Positions 42,792 to 52,491 of a stretch of 64,000 nt of DNA are shown one piece after another. The notes beneath the pieces are model-generated. The model was not told the DNA's origin. It saw only the letters and a list, made by a program, of their open reading frames with translations, and did not search any database. The translations under genes were made by a program, and so were the position numbers. The stretch lies in contig JAQWMQ010000010.1 in assembly GCA_029246705.1 (NCBI GenBank), forward strand, positions 62,001 to 126,000, read 5' to 3'. Within the stretch, counting starts at the first letter, position 1. Each line of letters starts with the position of its first letter. The stretch comes from Phycisphaerales bacterium (GTDB lineage: Bacteria; Planctomycetota; Phycisphaerae; Phycisphaerales; SM1A02).

Positions 42792-43461
42792 AGTCGTGAA
42801 GCTCCTGATCGAATTCGAACCCCTCGTGGGCGAGATCCGCGCGAACCAGGTGCCATGAACCGTCCGGAAGAGGCAGTCGCATCATGGCGTGCATCAGGAA
42901 CGGCGTCACCGGCGTCTCGTCTCCGTAGAGTTCATCACCAGCCACCGCAGCCTTGTAGGACTGCATCATGGCGCGGATCTGGTGGAAACGACCCGTTTCA
43001 AGGTCGATGACCACATCCATCAGCTGGTGATCTCCGGGCACGTCGGCAATGGCGAGGATCTCCATCCGCGACGTCTTGCCGCCGGACTGGACGACCTTCG
43101 CACTGCGCCCGGTCCGTCGCAGGAAGAGCTTCTTGCGCCCCAGCAACTTGAACGCATGCGTCGGTCGTCGGGTGCGCGCGACGTAGATCTTGGTCCAGAG
43201 TCCATCTCGGATCGACTCGTTGTGAAACCGAAGCGACTCGTAGTCGAGTGCCGCCACCAGCAAGCCACCGGTCATTCGATCCAGTCGATGCGGCAGCTCG
43301 GCATCGGGGTATCCGTTGCGTCGCAGGCGCTCGATGATCGAGACACCCGCCTCGTCGACACGCATCTGGGTGGAGACCCCCAGGGGCTTCTGGATCAGAA
43401 GCGTGCCGGCACGTTCCAGCATGATTTCCGGGAGACCGGTCTGAACAGCATCATTGGTCAT
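42748..43461 (-). CDS. RluA-family pseudouridine synthase
   Basis: 237 aa. The catalytic motif is HRLDRMTGG (Asp61), close to the family HRLDxxTSG. Later blocks are TKIYVARTRRPTHAFKLLG, a KVVQSGGKTSRMEI strand, and VVIDLETGRFHQIRAMMQSY, equal to the usual TGRxHQIR. No N-terminal S4 RNA-binding domain is present, so it is of the short RluE/TruC or RsuA/RluA single-domain kind; the rRNA or tRNA target is unknown. The start overlaps the Nudix gene stop by 4 bases. Confidence 0.9.
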   Translation of the reverse strand: MTNDAVQTGLPEIMLERAGTLLIQKPLGVSTQMRVDEAGVSIIERLRRNGYPDAELPHRLDRMTGGLLVAALDYESLRFHNESIRDGLWTKIYVARTRRPTHAFKLLGRKKLFLRRTGRSAKVVQSGGKTSRMEILAIADVPGDHQLMDVVIDLETGRFHQIRAMMQSYKAAVAGDELYGDETPVTPFLMHAMMRLPLPDGSWHLVRADLAHEGFEFDQELHDFMDQLEEQLAPRKS

Positions 43462-44156
43462 CGATCAAGTCCATCTCGAATACGGATCATCTGTCGGGCA
43501 ACGGGTGCCAGGGGCTCGGGTTCGCACCCCGGCTCGATCACGGCAAGCTCATCGTATTCCCACGACTCGGTTGCGGGCTGGGGTCCTGATTCGACATCGA
43601 GAATCGAGACGATCTCCCAGCTGAAGGCATCGGGATCGTAGAGCACCGCAACCGATCGTGCCGGTCCGGTGGGTATCCAACCGCATTCTTCGTGAAGTTC
43701 CTGCCGGAGAACCTCGGCAGGATCCTGATCGGCAGGGACCGAGCCGCCGGGAGCGAATTCCCACTGTCCCGGGTAGTAGGCGACCGACTCGCTGCGCCGG
43801 CCCATGAGCCAGCCCGCCCCACTGCGGCAGAGCCCCTTGACCCCGAGCGGTCGAGCCCCGGTGTCGATGCCGGTCCGCTGAACGGCGTAGAACCGGTAGC
43901 TGGTGCTGGCCACGTGGATGGTGACCCCCCCGTGGCCGTTACGAACCACGCCCAGCACCTGGAGCATCGATCCGTCGAAGTACTTCGGGTTGTCCGCGCA
44001 CAAGGCTTCCCAACGTTCATCGACCAGAGCCAGAGGCACCGCATCGGGCACCCAGGGCTCGTCGTGCCGGTTCAGCACCGGCGGACGCCGAAGCTGGATC
44101 AGACGTCGACCGGAGCTGTCAGTCGGCTCACTGATCGCCGATCGCTCCCGAGACAC
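43458..44156 (-). CDS. Nudix hydrolase
   Basis: 232 aa. The Nudix box is present with a slightly altered front: GGSVPADQDPAEVLRQELHE then ECGW (RQELHEECGW matches REUxEExGU). Residues about 1-70 form an extra N-terminal part (RRPPVLNRHDEPWVPDAVPL) and VRNGHGGVTIHVASTSYRFY leads into the core. The substrate is unknown. It overlaps the 3' end of the peptide transporter gene by 29 bases on the same strand and the pseudouridine synthase gene by 4. Confidence 0.88.
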   Translation of the reverse strand: MSRERSAISEPTDSSGRRLIQLRRPPVLNRHDEPWVPDAVPLALVDERWEALCADNPKYFDGSMLQVLGVVRNGHGGVTIHVASTSYRFYAVQRTGIDTGARPLGVKGLCRSGAGWLMGRRSESVAYYPGQWEFAPGGSVPADQDPAEVLRQELHEECGWIPTGPARSVAVLYDPDAFSWEIVSILDVESGPQPATESWEYDELAVIEPGCEPEPLAPVARQMIRIRDGLDR

Positions 44157-46146
44157 TTTCCATCTCGTCGACGTCGGCTTCCTCCTGCAGGTATTCCTTC
44201 GGCTTGTAGAGGAAGACGACCGGTATGAACAGGATCGCCGTGACCAGCATGACGATCACATAGAACCAGAAGTAGCTCGCACCCTCGAGGGTCTCACCCC
44301 CACCGACCACCAATGACTGGGAGAAGGTGTTGCCTTCGGCATCCTTGGTCTCCTTCTTCGCCCCGTAACGCTTGGCCAGTTCAGCAATCTTCTTCTGCCG
44401 CCAGCTCTTCGCATCTTCAGCGGTTGCAGGCGGGATGATGGTGATGGTGTCGTTGATGTTGTCGGAGGTGAGCGGCTTGCCGTCGGGCCCGTCACTGGTG
44501 ACTCGAGCCTGGGTGCCATTGATCACGTGGTAGACCAGGGCGTTGCCCCAGGGATCCTTGAGATCGGCGATGGCTGCTGAACCCACCTTGGCAGAAGGAA
44601 GTTCATCCTGCTCCTTCTCCCAGAGCTTCTTGATGCGCTCGGTGGCTTCACGAACCACCTCAAACCCCTTGCCGTCGATGCCGGACTCCTTGCCTTCCTC
44701 GTCGTAGCTGATGGTGATCTGATCACCACCTTCGAAGTTGGGCCAGGCCATCGACAACGAGAAACCTTCTCCAGTTCCCTTGTCGTACTTCATCGGAGTC
44801 TTGAAGTCGGAATCAAGAAGCTGCTGGACTTGCTCGGGTGACTTTTTGTCGGCGATGGCCCCCATGACCTTCGCAGCGGCGTCGCTCGCTTGCGGGGTTC
44901 CCAACGGGACCTGGATGTTGGAAGCCACGACCATGGTGAAGAGGTTCCCGATCGAGACCGAACACAGGAAGATCGCCATGATCCAGGACTTCATCTTTCG
45001 AGGTGCCTGGGTGTATGAGAACTCGAGACAGGTGATCGAAACCATCACTTCCGAAGCGGTGAGAATCGAATAGGCAAGGACCTGCCACGCGATCGATGGC
45101 ACCTGGCCCTGATCGATCCAGCTCTGAGCGACCGCAACGACACCGAATCCCGGAACCATCACGAAGAGACCGATCGCGATCTTGCGAATCGGCGTCAGCG
45201 TGAAGACCTTGTTGATGAGGGGATAGATGACGTAGAAGAACAGCGGGACGAGAATCAAGATCATCAACGGGTTGACGAACTGGACCTGAGACGGCAGCAA
45301 CTCGATGCCCAGCAGATTGAGGTCCATGTTGTAGCCCTGAAGCACCCACGATGACCCGGTCTGGTCGAACAACGCCCAGAAGACCGCCACGAAGATGTAG
45401 ATGACAGACAGCTTGGCCACGGCCGAGATGCCGGCCCGACTGAAGACTTCCTTGAAGAACTTGATCCCGCCGGGAGGCACGTGCACGAACTTGTTGCGGC
45501 CAAGCCAGAAAACCAGGGTGGCCAGGGCCATGAGCACGCCCGGTACGCCGAACGCCCAGTGCGGTCCGTACCACTCCAGCAGCCAGGGAGTCAGGAAGTT
45601 CGAGAGTGACGCGCCGACATTGATCGAGAGGTAGAACCAGCCGATGACCTTCGCCAGCAGGTAGGCGTTTGATTCCCCGAACTGGTCACCGACGTGGGCG
45701 GACACGCAGGGCTTGATGCCACCGGAACCGATCGCGATGAGGGAGAGTCCGAAGATGAAGAAGAACTCCGCAGGATCGAAGCCGAAGGCAGCGAAATCCA
45801 CCGCCCCCATCAGCGCCAGGGCGCCATGGCCGAGGCAGTACACGATCGAGAGAATCATGATCGTCAGGTACTTGCCGATCAGGACGTCTGCCAGGAGAGC
45901 CCCGGCCAGAGGAGTCAGGTAGACCCAGAAGGTGAAGGTGTGGTACCACTCGATGGCCACCGCATCCGACATCGGAGCGGCGTTCGGATCTGCCTTCATG
46001 AGATAGAGATACATGCCCATGAAGGCGATCAGAATCCCCTTCATGCCGTAGAAGCTGAACCGCTCCGCCAACTCGTTCGAGATGATGTAGGGAATGCCGC
46101 CCGGCATTTTCTTGCTTGGGACGGGGGCAGTCAGAAATTTCGACAT
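44128..46146 (-). CDS. POT-family proton/peptide symporter with a large extra domain
   Basis: 672 aa. The proton-coupling motif ELAERFSFYGMKGILIAF (residues 25-42) and the later helices (IGSGGIKPCVSAHVGDQF, GWFYLSINVGASLSN) are those of POT/PTR2 di- and tripeptide transporters. The membrane core has about 13 helices up to residue 411. A soluble insertion of about 210 residues (412-622) then comes before a final helix (626-647). The insert contains DPWGNALVYH and DGPDGKP, a pattern of the C-terminal part of type II secretion GspG. The usual POT length is 450-520 residues, so the excess is the insert. Located in the inner membrane. Confidence 0.88.
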   Translation of the reverse strand: MSKFLTAPVPSKKMPGGIPYIISNELAERFSFYGMKGILIAFMGMYLYLMKADPNAAPMSDAVAIEWYHTFTFWVYLTPLAGALLADVLIGKYLTIMILSIVYCLGHGALALMGAVDFAAFGFDPAEFFFIFGLSLIAIGSGGIKPCVSAHVGDQFGESNAYLLAKVIGWFYLSINVGASLSNFLTPWLLEWYGPHWAFGVPGVLMALATLVFWLGRNKFVHVPPGGIKFFKEVFSRAGISAVAKLSVIYIFVAVFWALFDQTGSSWVLQGYNMDLNLLGIELLPSQVQFVNPLMILILVPLFFYVIYPLINKVFTLTPIRKIAIGLFVMVPGFGVVAVAQSWIDQGQVPSIAWQVLAYSILTASEVMVSITCLEFSYTQAPRKMKSWIMAIFLCSVSIGNLFTMVVASNIQVPLGTPQASDAAAKVMGAIADKKSPEQVQQLLDSDFKTPMKYDKGTGEGFSLSMAWPNFEGGDQITISYDEEGKESGIDGKGFEVVREATERIKKLWEKEQDELPSAKVGSAAIADLKDPWGNALVYHVINGTQARVTSDGPDGKPLTSDNINDTITIIPPATAEDAKSWRQKKIAELAKRYGAKKETKDAEGNTFSQSLVVGGGETLEGASYFWFYVIVMLVTAILFIPVVFLYKPKEYLQEEADVDEMESVSGAIGDQ

Positions 46147-46223
46147 CTGGCGCCTTTCGGTCGTGACCTTCAGGTCTTGAGTTGGGGTGCGTTCAGGTAT
46201 TCCGAGTGTACAGGGGACGGGGG

Positions 46224-46745
46224 TTATTCGCGCGATGAGACGAAGGTCCCCCGCTCCAGGTCCTTGGTCACTCCCGGAAAGGCAAGCACCTGACCGTGCA
46301 TCACGCAGTAGACCCCCGCGTCAAGGAGTCGCACCGCCAGCAGGGCTTCCGTGACGTTCTGGGTTGCATCGCTGGTTCTCAGTTCGAACGGCCGCATCGC
46401 CCCGGTGAGGACGACCGGAATGCTCATGGACTCGGCCGCGACCAGTCGGTCGTGAATCCGCTCACCACTGACCGAAAGGCGATCGGTACCGTGAACGACG
46501 ATCACCCCATCGGTGCGGTCGATCTGATCCTCGACGGTCGAGGCGAGCAGTTCATGGTCGGCAGCGACCATGTCGAGGCTGTCCTTGTCGAAGAGGTGTA
46601 TCCGCTCGAGTTCCACGCCTTCGACCTGGAGCGACTGGAGCAGGAGGTCGAGAACCGACCCCGCGTTCCGCAACGACCCGTCGGAGGCGCAGTAGGTCTT
46701 CTCGATCGTCCCACCGGTAGAAATGATCGTGATGTGCTTTCTCAC
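46224..46745 (-). CDS. Asparaginase-like protein, N-terminal domain only
   Basis: 173 aa. [10 protein letters not shown] (residues 9-18) and [16 protein letters not shown] correspond to the two active threonine loops of type I/II L-asparaginase, and [20 protein letters not shown] to the next block. Full-length enzymes have about 330 residues; the C-terminal domain is absent without sign of a frameshift remnant. Other bacteria do carry single-domain versions, so activity is possible but not certain. It overlaps the DUF255 gene by 4 bases. Confidence 0.8.
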   Translation of the reverse strand: MRKHITIISTGGTIEKTYCASDGSLRNAGSVLDLLLQSLQVEGVELERIHLFDKDSLDMVAADHELLASTVEDQIDRTDGVIVVHGTDRLSVSGERIHDRLVAAESMSIPVVLTGAMRPFELRTSDATQNVTEALLAVRLLDAGVYCVMHGQVLAFPGVTKDLERGTFVSSRE

Positions 46746-49168
46746 TTGGTCTGCATCCTCTGAACCAGAGCCAGACGGGCAGTTGCCGGGGCATGGCAGA
46801 CCTGGTCGGTACAGGCCTGCCAGGTGACCACGAGCGTGGGATCGCCCGTCACCACACCGGTGCGCTGCAGAACGACCGGTATCCGGACTTCGCGAGCATG
46901 GACACGGATAGCCTCACGGTAGAGATCCCCTTCCGGATACTCCGGTTCGATGCTGATGCCCGAAGCTCCCTCGAGCTTGATCGCGAGTCCGATCAGCGTC
47001 TGGTCCCCGGGTTCATGGGCGTTCACGTGAAATCCATCGCTGATTGCAAGGCTCACGACGACCTCGGCCCTGCCGGAATCGTCGAAACGCAGCTCGCCCG
47101 GTTCGACGGTTGCCACCACCCGGTCCGGGGTGGTGCTGCCGTCACTCGGAAGTCGATCGGGGTTCTCGGCAAGGGCGCGCGAAACGGCCATCGTCGCATA
47201 GCTCGAACCGACCGGGTTCCCTGCAAACGAACCGCTCAAGCGGGCCATCGCCGACTGGAAGTCATCGAGGTACCAGGTCTCGCCGGTTCGCTCGGCCATC
47301 TGCGGCAGGACCAGCAGCATGGTGCCGATGCCGCTGGGAACGGCACCATCACCAAGATTTCGCGAGCGCACGAAGAGATCGCCCTGGTTCGCTTCGGTAT
47401 CGAACCACGCACCATCGTCACCCCAGAAGCGGGCTCGTGCAGCCTCGACCACTTCCCCTGCCGCGGTGAGCCATTCCTCCTCGCCCGTCGCGTCGTACAA
47501 GGCGACCAGACCTCGTGCAAGGAATGCGTAATCCTCGAGGAAGGCAGGAATCGCCACCTGCCCGTTTCGAGATGTTCGCATGAGACCGCCGGATTCATCA
47601 CGCATCGACTCGAGGATGTAGCGAGCTGATCGCCGCGCCGCGTCGAGATATCGATCATCGCCGAGCACCCGGCCACCGTCCGCCATTCCGCGGATCATCA
47701 GCCCGTTCCAGCCGGTGATGATCTTGTCGTCGAGCCCGGGTTGATCGCGCTTCATGCGTGCCGCATGGAGCGGAGGCGTGATCCGCTGGATCAAGGCATT
47801 CACTTCATCGTCATTCATGCCGTTTTCGCGGGCGAAGACGTCCGGTCGCACGGGCAGGAACAAGACGTTGTTCGGTGGAAGTTCGCGGTGGTGCGGGTCC
47901 TGGAAATTCGTGCCGAGATCAAGACCGAACAACTTGAGGGTCATGGGGACGTCCGAGGCAAGGCCCGCTTCATCCAGGACCACCCGCACCTGGTCGGCCG
48001 TCCAGAGGTAGTTCTCGCCCTCATGCGTGTTCACCTCGGCGTCCTGGGCGCTGTAGAAGCCGCCGGTCGCCTCGTCGGTCATCTCGAGAAGCACGTAGTC
48101 CAGGGTCTCCCTGAGCACCTTGGCATGAAAGGCGTCACCGGTACGCTGGAATGAATCCGCGTAGAGGGATGCCAGCTGCCCGTTGTCGTAGAGCATCTTT
48201 TCGAAGTGCGGGACCAGCCAGCGGGCGTCGGTCGAATAACGGTGGAAGCCTCCACCAACCTGGTCGTACATCCCCCCCATCGCCATGCGGTCGAGCGTGA
48301 AGGCGACGACGTCCTGAACCGCCTGCTTGTCAGCACCCCCTTCGAGCAGCAGTTCGAGGAAGACCGGCTGCGGGAACTTCGGTGCACCACCGAAGCCTCC
48401 GTTCTCACGATCATGCGACCCCATGAGGCGGTCCACGGCGAGTGTCACCTGGGTCGCACCCAGTGCACGCGAGACCTCCCCGGCAGCGAGGGTGTCGGAG
48501 ACGATCGAAGCGATTCGATCCGCTTGCTCGACCACCGCGTCATGCTGCGTCTTCCAGGCCATCGACATCGCCTCGCAGACTTCGACGAAACTGGGACGTC
48601 CCTGCCCACCGACGGGCGGGAAGTAGGTACCGACGAAGTAGGGCTTCAAGCTGAAGGGATCGATGAAGACCGACAAAGGCCAACCGCCGCTGGCCCGCCC
48701 CGTGGTCATCCTGGTGAAGACCTGACAGGAAGTCATGTAGATCTCATCGACATCCGGCCGCTGCTCGCGATCGACCTTGATGCAGACGAAGTCCCGGTTC
48801 ATCACCTGCGCGGTCGCTTCGTTCTCGAAGGACTCGCGTTCCATGACGTGACACCAGTAACAAGTCGAATATCCGATGGAGAGGAAGATCGGACGATTCT
48901 CGCGTCGGGCGAGTTCAATTGCCTCGGGTCCCCATGGATGCCAGTCGACCGGGTTGTGGGCATGCTGAAGCAGGTAGGGACTCGTCTCGCGGGAAAGGCG
49001 GTTCGTGTGACGGTGTTCCGCTTCTTGCTGGGTCATCTTGGGTTGCGCTTTCTCAGGAAGTGCCGCTGATCGGGTCGAACCGAAAGCGGCTGAACAGATG
49101 AGTACGATCGAAGAGACCGACGCGGGGACCGATATTCTTTTGTTGAAAATGCGCGTTTCATTGATCAT
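46742..49168 (-). CDS. DUF255 thioredoxin-domain (YyaL-like) protein with DsbD-like C-terminal domain
   Basis: 808 aa. An N-terminal signal-like segment (about 12-36) is followed by the DUF255 block [20 protein letters not shown] and a thioredoxin active site CYWC (103-106). A long (alpha/alpha)6-type domain (about 250-690) has [20 protein letters not shown] and [13 protein letters not shown]. The last 125 residues ([35 protein letters not shown]) are like the periplasmic DsbD alpha domain. The ATG at 49168 is used; longer frames reach 49369 but would crowd the divergent promoter. It is co-oriented with the asparaginase-like gene. Confidence 0.87.
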   Translation of the reverse strand: MINETRIFNKRISVPASVSSIVLICSAAFGSTRSAALPEKAQPKMTQQEAEHRHTNRLSRETSPYLLQHAHNPVDWHPWGPEAIELARRENRPIFLSIGYSTCYWCHVMERESFENEATAQVMNRDFVCIKVDREQRPDVDEIYMTSCQVFTRMTTGRASGGWPLSVFIDPFSLKPYFVGTYFPPVGGQGRPSFVEVCEAMSMAWKTQHDAVVEQADRIASIVSDTLAAGEVSRALGATQVTLAVDRLMGSHDRENGGFGGAPKFPQPVFLELLLEGGADKQAVQDVVAFTLDRMAMGGMYDQVGGGFHRYSTDARWLVPHFEKMLYDNGQLASLYADSFQRTGDAFHAKVLRETLDYVLLEMTDEATGGFYSAQDAEVNTHEGENYLWTADQVRVVLDEAGLASDVPMTLKLFGLDLGTNFQDPHHRELPPNNVLFLPVRPDVFARENGMNDDEVNALIQRITPPLHAARMKRDQPGLDDKIITGWNGLMIRGMADGGRVLGDDRYLDAARRSARYILESMRDESGGLMRTSRNGQVAIPAFLEDYAFLARGLVALYDATGEEEWLTAAGEVVEAARARFWGDDGAWFDTEANQGDLFVRSRNLGDGAVPSGIGTMLLVLPQMAERTGETWYLDDFQSAMARLSGSFAGNPVGSSYATMAVSRALAENPDRLPSDGSTTPDRVVATVEPGELRFDDSGRAEVVVSLAISDGFHVNAHEPGDQTLIGLAIKLEGASGISIEPEYPEGDLYREAIRVHAREVRIPVVLQRTGVVTGDPTLVVTWQACTDQVCHAPATARLALVQRMQTK

Positions 49169-49373
49169 TCGGCCCATTCTACGTTGATCTGCGTTGAGTG
49201 AATACACGCCAAAAACCATCCGATTGATGTGATTCCTCAACTTCAGGAGCTGATTTGGAATCTGGAATTGATTCTGCCACGAGTTGCTGGAAAGATAAGA
49301 AATCCAAAACGCACCTGAGACGCCCAGAAAGACATGAACTGACGATCTAAATCGTTGCCTTGGAGCCACCTAG

Positions 49374-50177
49374 ATGAGACTTTTCCTGACAGCCCTTTGT
49401 GCAGCAACCCTGACCAGCGGTATCGCCAGTGCGGAAGTGCACATCGTAAACCAGCAGGGATTCGGCTTCGTACCACAGAACATCACCGTCAGCCCTGGTG
49501 ACACGGTCAGGTGGATCCGGAATTCCGGAACCCATGACGTCACCAATGGCCTGCCGTGCAACGAATTCAACGACCCGATCTTCCAGACCTTGCCGCTGAA
49601 TTCCAGCAACCCCGTTGCGGAGTGGCAGGTGCCCGACGCCGTCTACGGCGAAGTGCCCTACTTCTGCAGCATCGCCAGCCATTGCGAAAGCGGCATGTTC
49701 GGTTCGATCACCGTCGTACCTGCCAAGGGCGTGACGATTCACGAGGTCGAGCAGCAGGGCATCACCTTCGAGCCGGCCAGTGTCTTCGCCCTGCCCGGCG
49801 ATGTGATTCGCTGGAACTGGAACAACGGCGGACACAGCGTGACCTCCGGCAACAACCAGACCTGCACGGAAGACAACAAGTACTTCAACCTCCTGCTCGA
49901 TGACCAGCACCAGTCGGTCCTCTGGGTCGTCCCGGACGACATCGAGGCGGGCATACTCCCCTACTTCTGCATCTACCACTGCGAAGGCGGACACATCGGT
50001 GACGTCATCATCGCGATCCAGGGCGACCTCAACAACGACGGCATCGTCGACGGAGCCGACCTGACGCTCTGTCTGGGGTGCTGGGGCAAGCCATGCGCGG
50101 ACATCAGCGGCGACCTGACCACCGACGGACAGGATCTCTCGATCATCCTCGGCAACTGGTCCGTTGACATCCCCTGA
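49374..50177 (+). CDS. Secreted protein with two cupredoxin domains and a dockerin-like tail
   Basis: 267 aa. A signal peptide (1-20) is followed by a plastocyanin-like domain (about 21-116) with ligands His54, Cys98, His103 and Met108, and a second one (about 120-217) with His154, Cys199, His202 and, where Met is expected, His207. A dockerin-like pair of repeats (about 216-262; GDLNNDGIVDGADLTLCLGC) completes it. A blue-copper electron carrier or copper-binding protein outside the cytoplasm is likely. AGGAGG-type site is weak; the first ATG is used. Confidence 0.85.
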   Translation: MRLFLTALCAATLTSGIASAEVHIVNQQGFGFVPQNITVSPGDTVRWIRNSGTHDVTNGLPCNEFNDPIFQTLPLNSSNPVAEWQVPDAVYGEVPYFCSIASHCESGMFGSITVVPAKGVTIHEVEQQGITFEPASVFALPGDVIRWNWNNGGHSVTSGNNQTCTEDNKYFNLLLDDQHQSVLWVVPDDIEAGILPYFCIYHCEGGHIGDVIIAIQGDLNNDGIVDGADLTLCLGCWGKPCADISGDLTTDGQDLSIILGNWSVDIP

Positions 50178-50203
50178 AGGACGATTCCATCCCACGGATT
50201 CCA

Positions 50204-50233
50204 CCAAACGGTCGCGCCTGCGCGGCCGTTTGG
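50204..50233. terminator. Bidirectional stem-loop between converging genes
   Basis: A 14-bp stem (CCAAACGGTCGCGC with GCGCGGCCGTTTGG, one G-U) and 2-base loop, 27 bases after the cupredoxin gene and 20 bases after pheA on the opposite strand. T-runs are short, so it is a terminator by position and strength of the stem. Confidence 0.7.
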
Positions 50234-50252
50234 TCATTGGCTCATGTGTTTT

Positions 50253-51356
50253 TCAGAGGATGCGGCTGGCCCGGGGGTAGCTGCCGAGGATCTTGAGTGA
50301 CACGCAGTGGACCCGAGCCCCCTCGATCGCCTTCTGCATGGCGGGCTCATCGAAGTGGCCGATGGCGTCCACGAAGAACGTGTATTCCCAGTTCTCCCGT
50401 CCACTGGGGCGTTTCTCGATGTGACTGAGGTTGACTCCGGCGGAGCGGAACTCATTGAGCACATCGACCAGCGCACCGGGCTTGTCGGTGGTGGTGAACA
50501 TCAACGAGGTCTTGTCCTCGCCGGTCACACGCGCGGCTTCACGTGAAAGAACCAGGAATCGGGTGATGTTGTTCGGATTGTCCGAGATTCGCTCGCAGAA
50601 GACGTTCATGCCGTAGAGCTCACCGGCGAAGGGTGATCCGACTGCGGCCGAACCCTGCTCCTTCGATGCATCGATGACGGCGCGAGAAGTGCTTGCGCGA
50701 GGCACGAGCTCGGCATTCGGGAAGCGTTGGGCCAACCACCTTCGACACTGGTTGAACGCATCGGGCTTCGAATAGATACGAACGATTTCCGAGGGTGGGC
50801 AGTTGGCCAGCAGGGACTGGTTCACCTCAACCAGGGCCTCCGCATACACGGTCACATCCGAATCCCTGAACGCATCGAGCGTGTCGATCACGGAACCGCC
50901 GATGGAGTTCTCGTAGGGAACCAGACCGTACTGGGCACGACGTGTCGCGACTTCCTCGAAGACCTGCTCGATCAACGCCAGTTCGACGAGTTCCACGCTT
51001 GAACCGAAGTAACTCACTGCAGCACCGTGGCTGAAGGATCCGGGCGGACCGAGGTAGCCGATCCGCAGCGGCAGCTCCAGCGAGAAGGACCCCGACATCA
51101 ATTCTCGATAGATCGCCTCGATGGTGCGATTGCTCAGGGGCCCGTCATGCTTCTCGAGCACGCGTTCCAAGACCCGCTTTTCACGATCGGGGGCATAGAT
51201 CGGCGTACCGTCGCCTCGCTTGGCACGTCCGACCTCGACCACGACCCGTGCGCGATCCGCCAGAGCCTTGACCAGACGATCATCGATCTCGTCGATCTGG
51301 TTCCTCAGGGCTCCAAGATCAAGTTCTTCGGGGTTCTCGGGGGGGTCGCTCGTCAT
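50253..51356 (-). CDS. pheA: Bifunctional chorismate mutase / prephenate dehydratase
   Basis: 367 aa P-protein of phenylalanine synthesis. The chorismate mutase domain is at about 12-92 (LRNQIDEIDDRLVKALADRA, PIYAPDREKRVLERV). The prephenate dehydratase domain is at about 97-275, with YLGPPGSFSHGAA, YGLVPYENSIGGSVIDTLDA and NNITRFLVL (the TRF motif). An ACT domain follows (about 282-358; SLMFTTTDKPGALVDVLNEF, LSHIEKRPS), the site of feedback control by phenylalanine. It converts chorismate to phenylpyruvate. Monocistronic by position. Confidence 0.96.
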   Translation of the reverse strand: MTSDPPENPEELDLGALRNQIDEIDDRLVKALADRARVVVEVGRAKRGDGTPIYAPDREKRVLERVLEKHDGPLSNRTIEAIYRELMSGSFSLELPLRIGYLGPPGSFSHGAAVSYFGSSVELVELALIEQVFEEVATRRAQYGLVPYENSIGGSVIDTLDAFRDSDVTVYAEALVEVNQSLLANCPPSEIVRIYSKPDAFNQCRRWLAQRFPNAELVPRASTSRAVIDASKEQGSAAVGSPFAGELYGMNVFCERISDNPNNITRFLVLSREAARVTGEDKTSLMFTTTDKPGALVDVLNEFRSAGVNLSHIEKRPSGRENWEYTFFVDAIGHFDEPAMQKAIEGARVHCVSLKILGSYPRASRIL

Positions 51357-51489
51357 TTGGAGGCTCTCGGGGTACGTGGGGCGTCAGGCCCCCTTGTACC
51401 CGAATAAGCCCCTTTCAGGTCCTGAGGATGACATGAATCAGGGTTGTCTCCAAGCGTTTGTGGTCGTCAAGCCGATACAGGGAAGGACG

Positions 51490-52440
51490 ATGCAGGCTCT
51501 TCAACCACTCATTCCGGTCTTCTCTGCCGAGGGCATGTCCCTCGGAGCTATCGCGGTGCCGCTGGATCCCGCCCTCCTGCCCGCAGGGATCCTGTTCATC
51601 ACGGGGGCCTTCATGCTCCTGGCCGGACGCAAGCTCTTGAAGACGGGCCTGGGAATCACCGGGGCACTCATCGGCGGTCTCATGGGCAATGCCATCGGTC
51701 TTTCGATCGACAATGCACTTCCAGCGATCTTCTGGGCCGGCCTTGGAGGCGTCATCGGACTTGCCCTTGGACTCCTGCTCTGGCGAATGACGGTCGCTTC
51801 GATCATGGCTGCCAGCTGCGCCGTGGTCGCCGTCCTGGTGGTATTGCTCGGTATTCATGGCGGTTTCATCGAACCAGTGGCACCCACCACCCCTCTGCAC
51901 GCTGACGCCGCGCCCTTGGACACCCTCCAGGTCGAACCAACCGGCATCCTTGAAACAGCGCCTCCACCATCCTTCGAGGAAGCGCTCACGGGAGCCGCTG
52001 CCGAACAGGCACGCGCTCGATGGCAGGCAGGTCTCGCCCAGGCCAGGGAGACCACCAACACCTGGCTGTCAGCGCTCAATGAACGACTGACCCTGACCCT
52101 TGGACGACTGGGTGACACCTGGTCGAACCTCGACCCGCGCCTTCGAAGCGCCATGCTCGGCGTTGCCATCCTGGGTGGGCTCTTCGGGTTCCTGTTCGGA
52201 CTCGTGGCCTGGAAGCGCTCCGGATCGATCGTGACGGTGGTTGCCGGGGCGGGGTTGATCCTCATCGGTGGCCTGATTTGTCTCGAAAGCCTTGCTCCAA
52301 GCCCCCAAGGCCCCTTTGGGGGGCATCATCCGGGGATCTGGCTGGGCAGCTGGGTCGGCCTCGCGGTGCTTGGAGCCTTCATTCAGTGGCACACGGAACG
52401 TCGAGCTGCCGATAGGGAACTCGAAGACCTTGAATCCTAG
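51490..52440 (+). CDS. Polytopic membrane protein, DUF4203/TMEM198-like
   Basis: 316 aa with three N-terminal and three C-terminal glycine-rich helices, and a soluble coiled-coil-like segment between (about 130-210; AAAEQARARWQAGLAQARET). The GxxGG-type helices (GLGITGALIGGLMGNAIGLS, LGVAILGGLFGFLFGLVAWK) resemble TMEM198/DUF4203 membrane domains. ATG 51490 is preferred (AAGGA 5 bases before) to ATGs at 51433 and 51220, which would lie in the promoter or pheA. Paired with the next gene, 51 bases on. Confidence 0.65.
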   Translation: MQALQPLIPVFSAEGMSLGAIAVPLDPALLPAGILFITGAFMLLAGRKLLKTGLGITGALIGGLMGNAIGLSIDNALPAIFWAGLGGVIGLALGLLLWRMTVASIMAASCAVVAVLVVLLGIHGGFIEPVAPTTPLHADAAPLDTLQVEPTGILETAPPPSFEEALTGAAAEQARARWQAGLAQARETTNTWLSALNERLTLTLGRLGDTWSNLDPRLRSAMLGVAILGGLFGFLFGLVAWKRSGSIVTVVAGAGLILIGGLICLESLAPSPQGPFGGHHPGIWLGSWVGLAVLGAFIQWHTERRAADRELEDLES

Positions 52441-52491
52441 ATCAGCCTTACCCCTGCACATTGCCCCGAACCGCCACATGGAGTCGACCTC

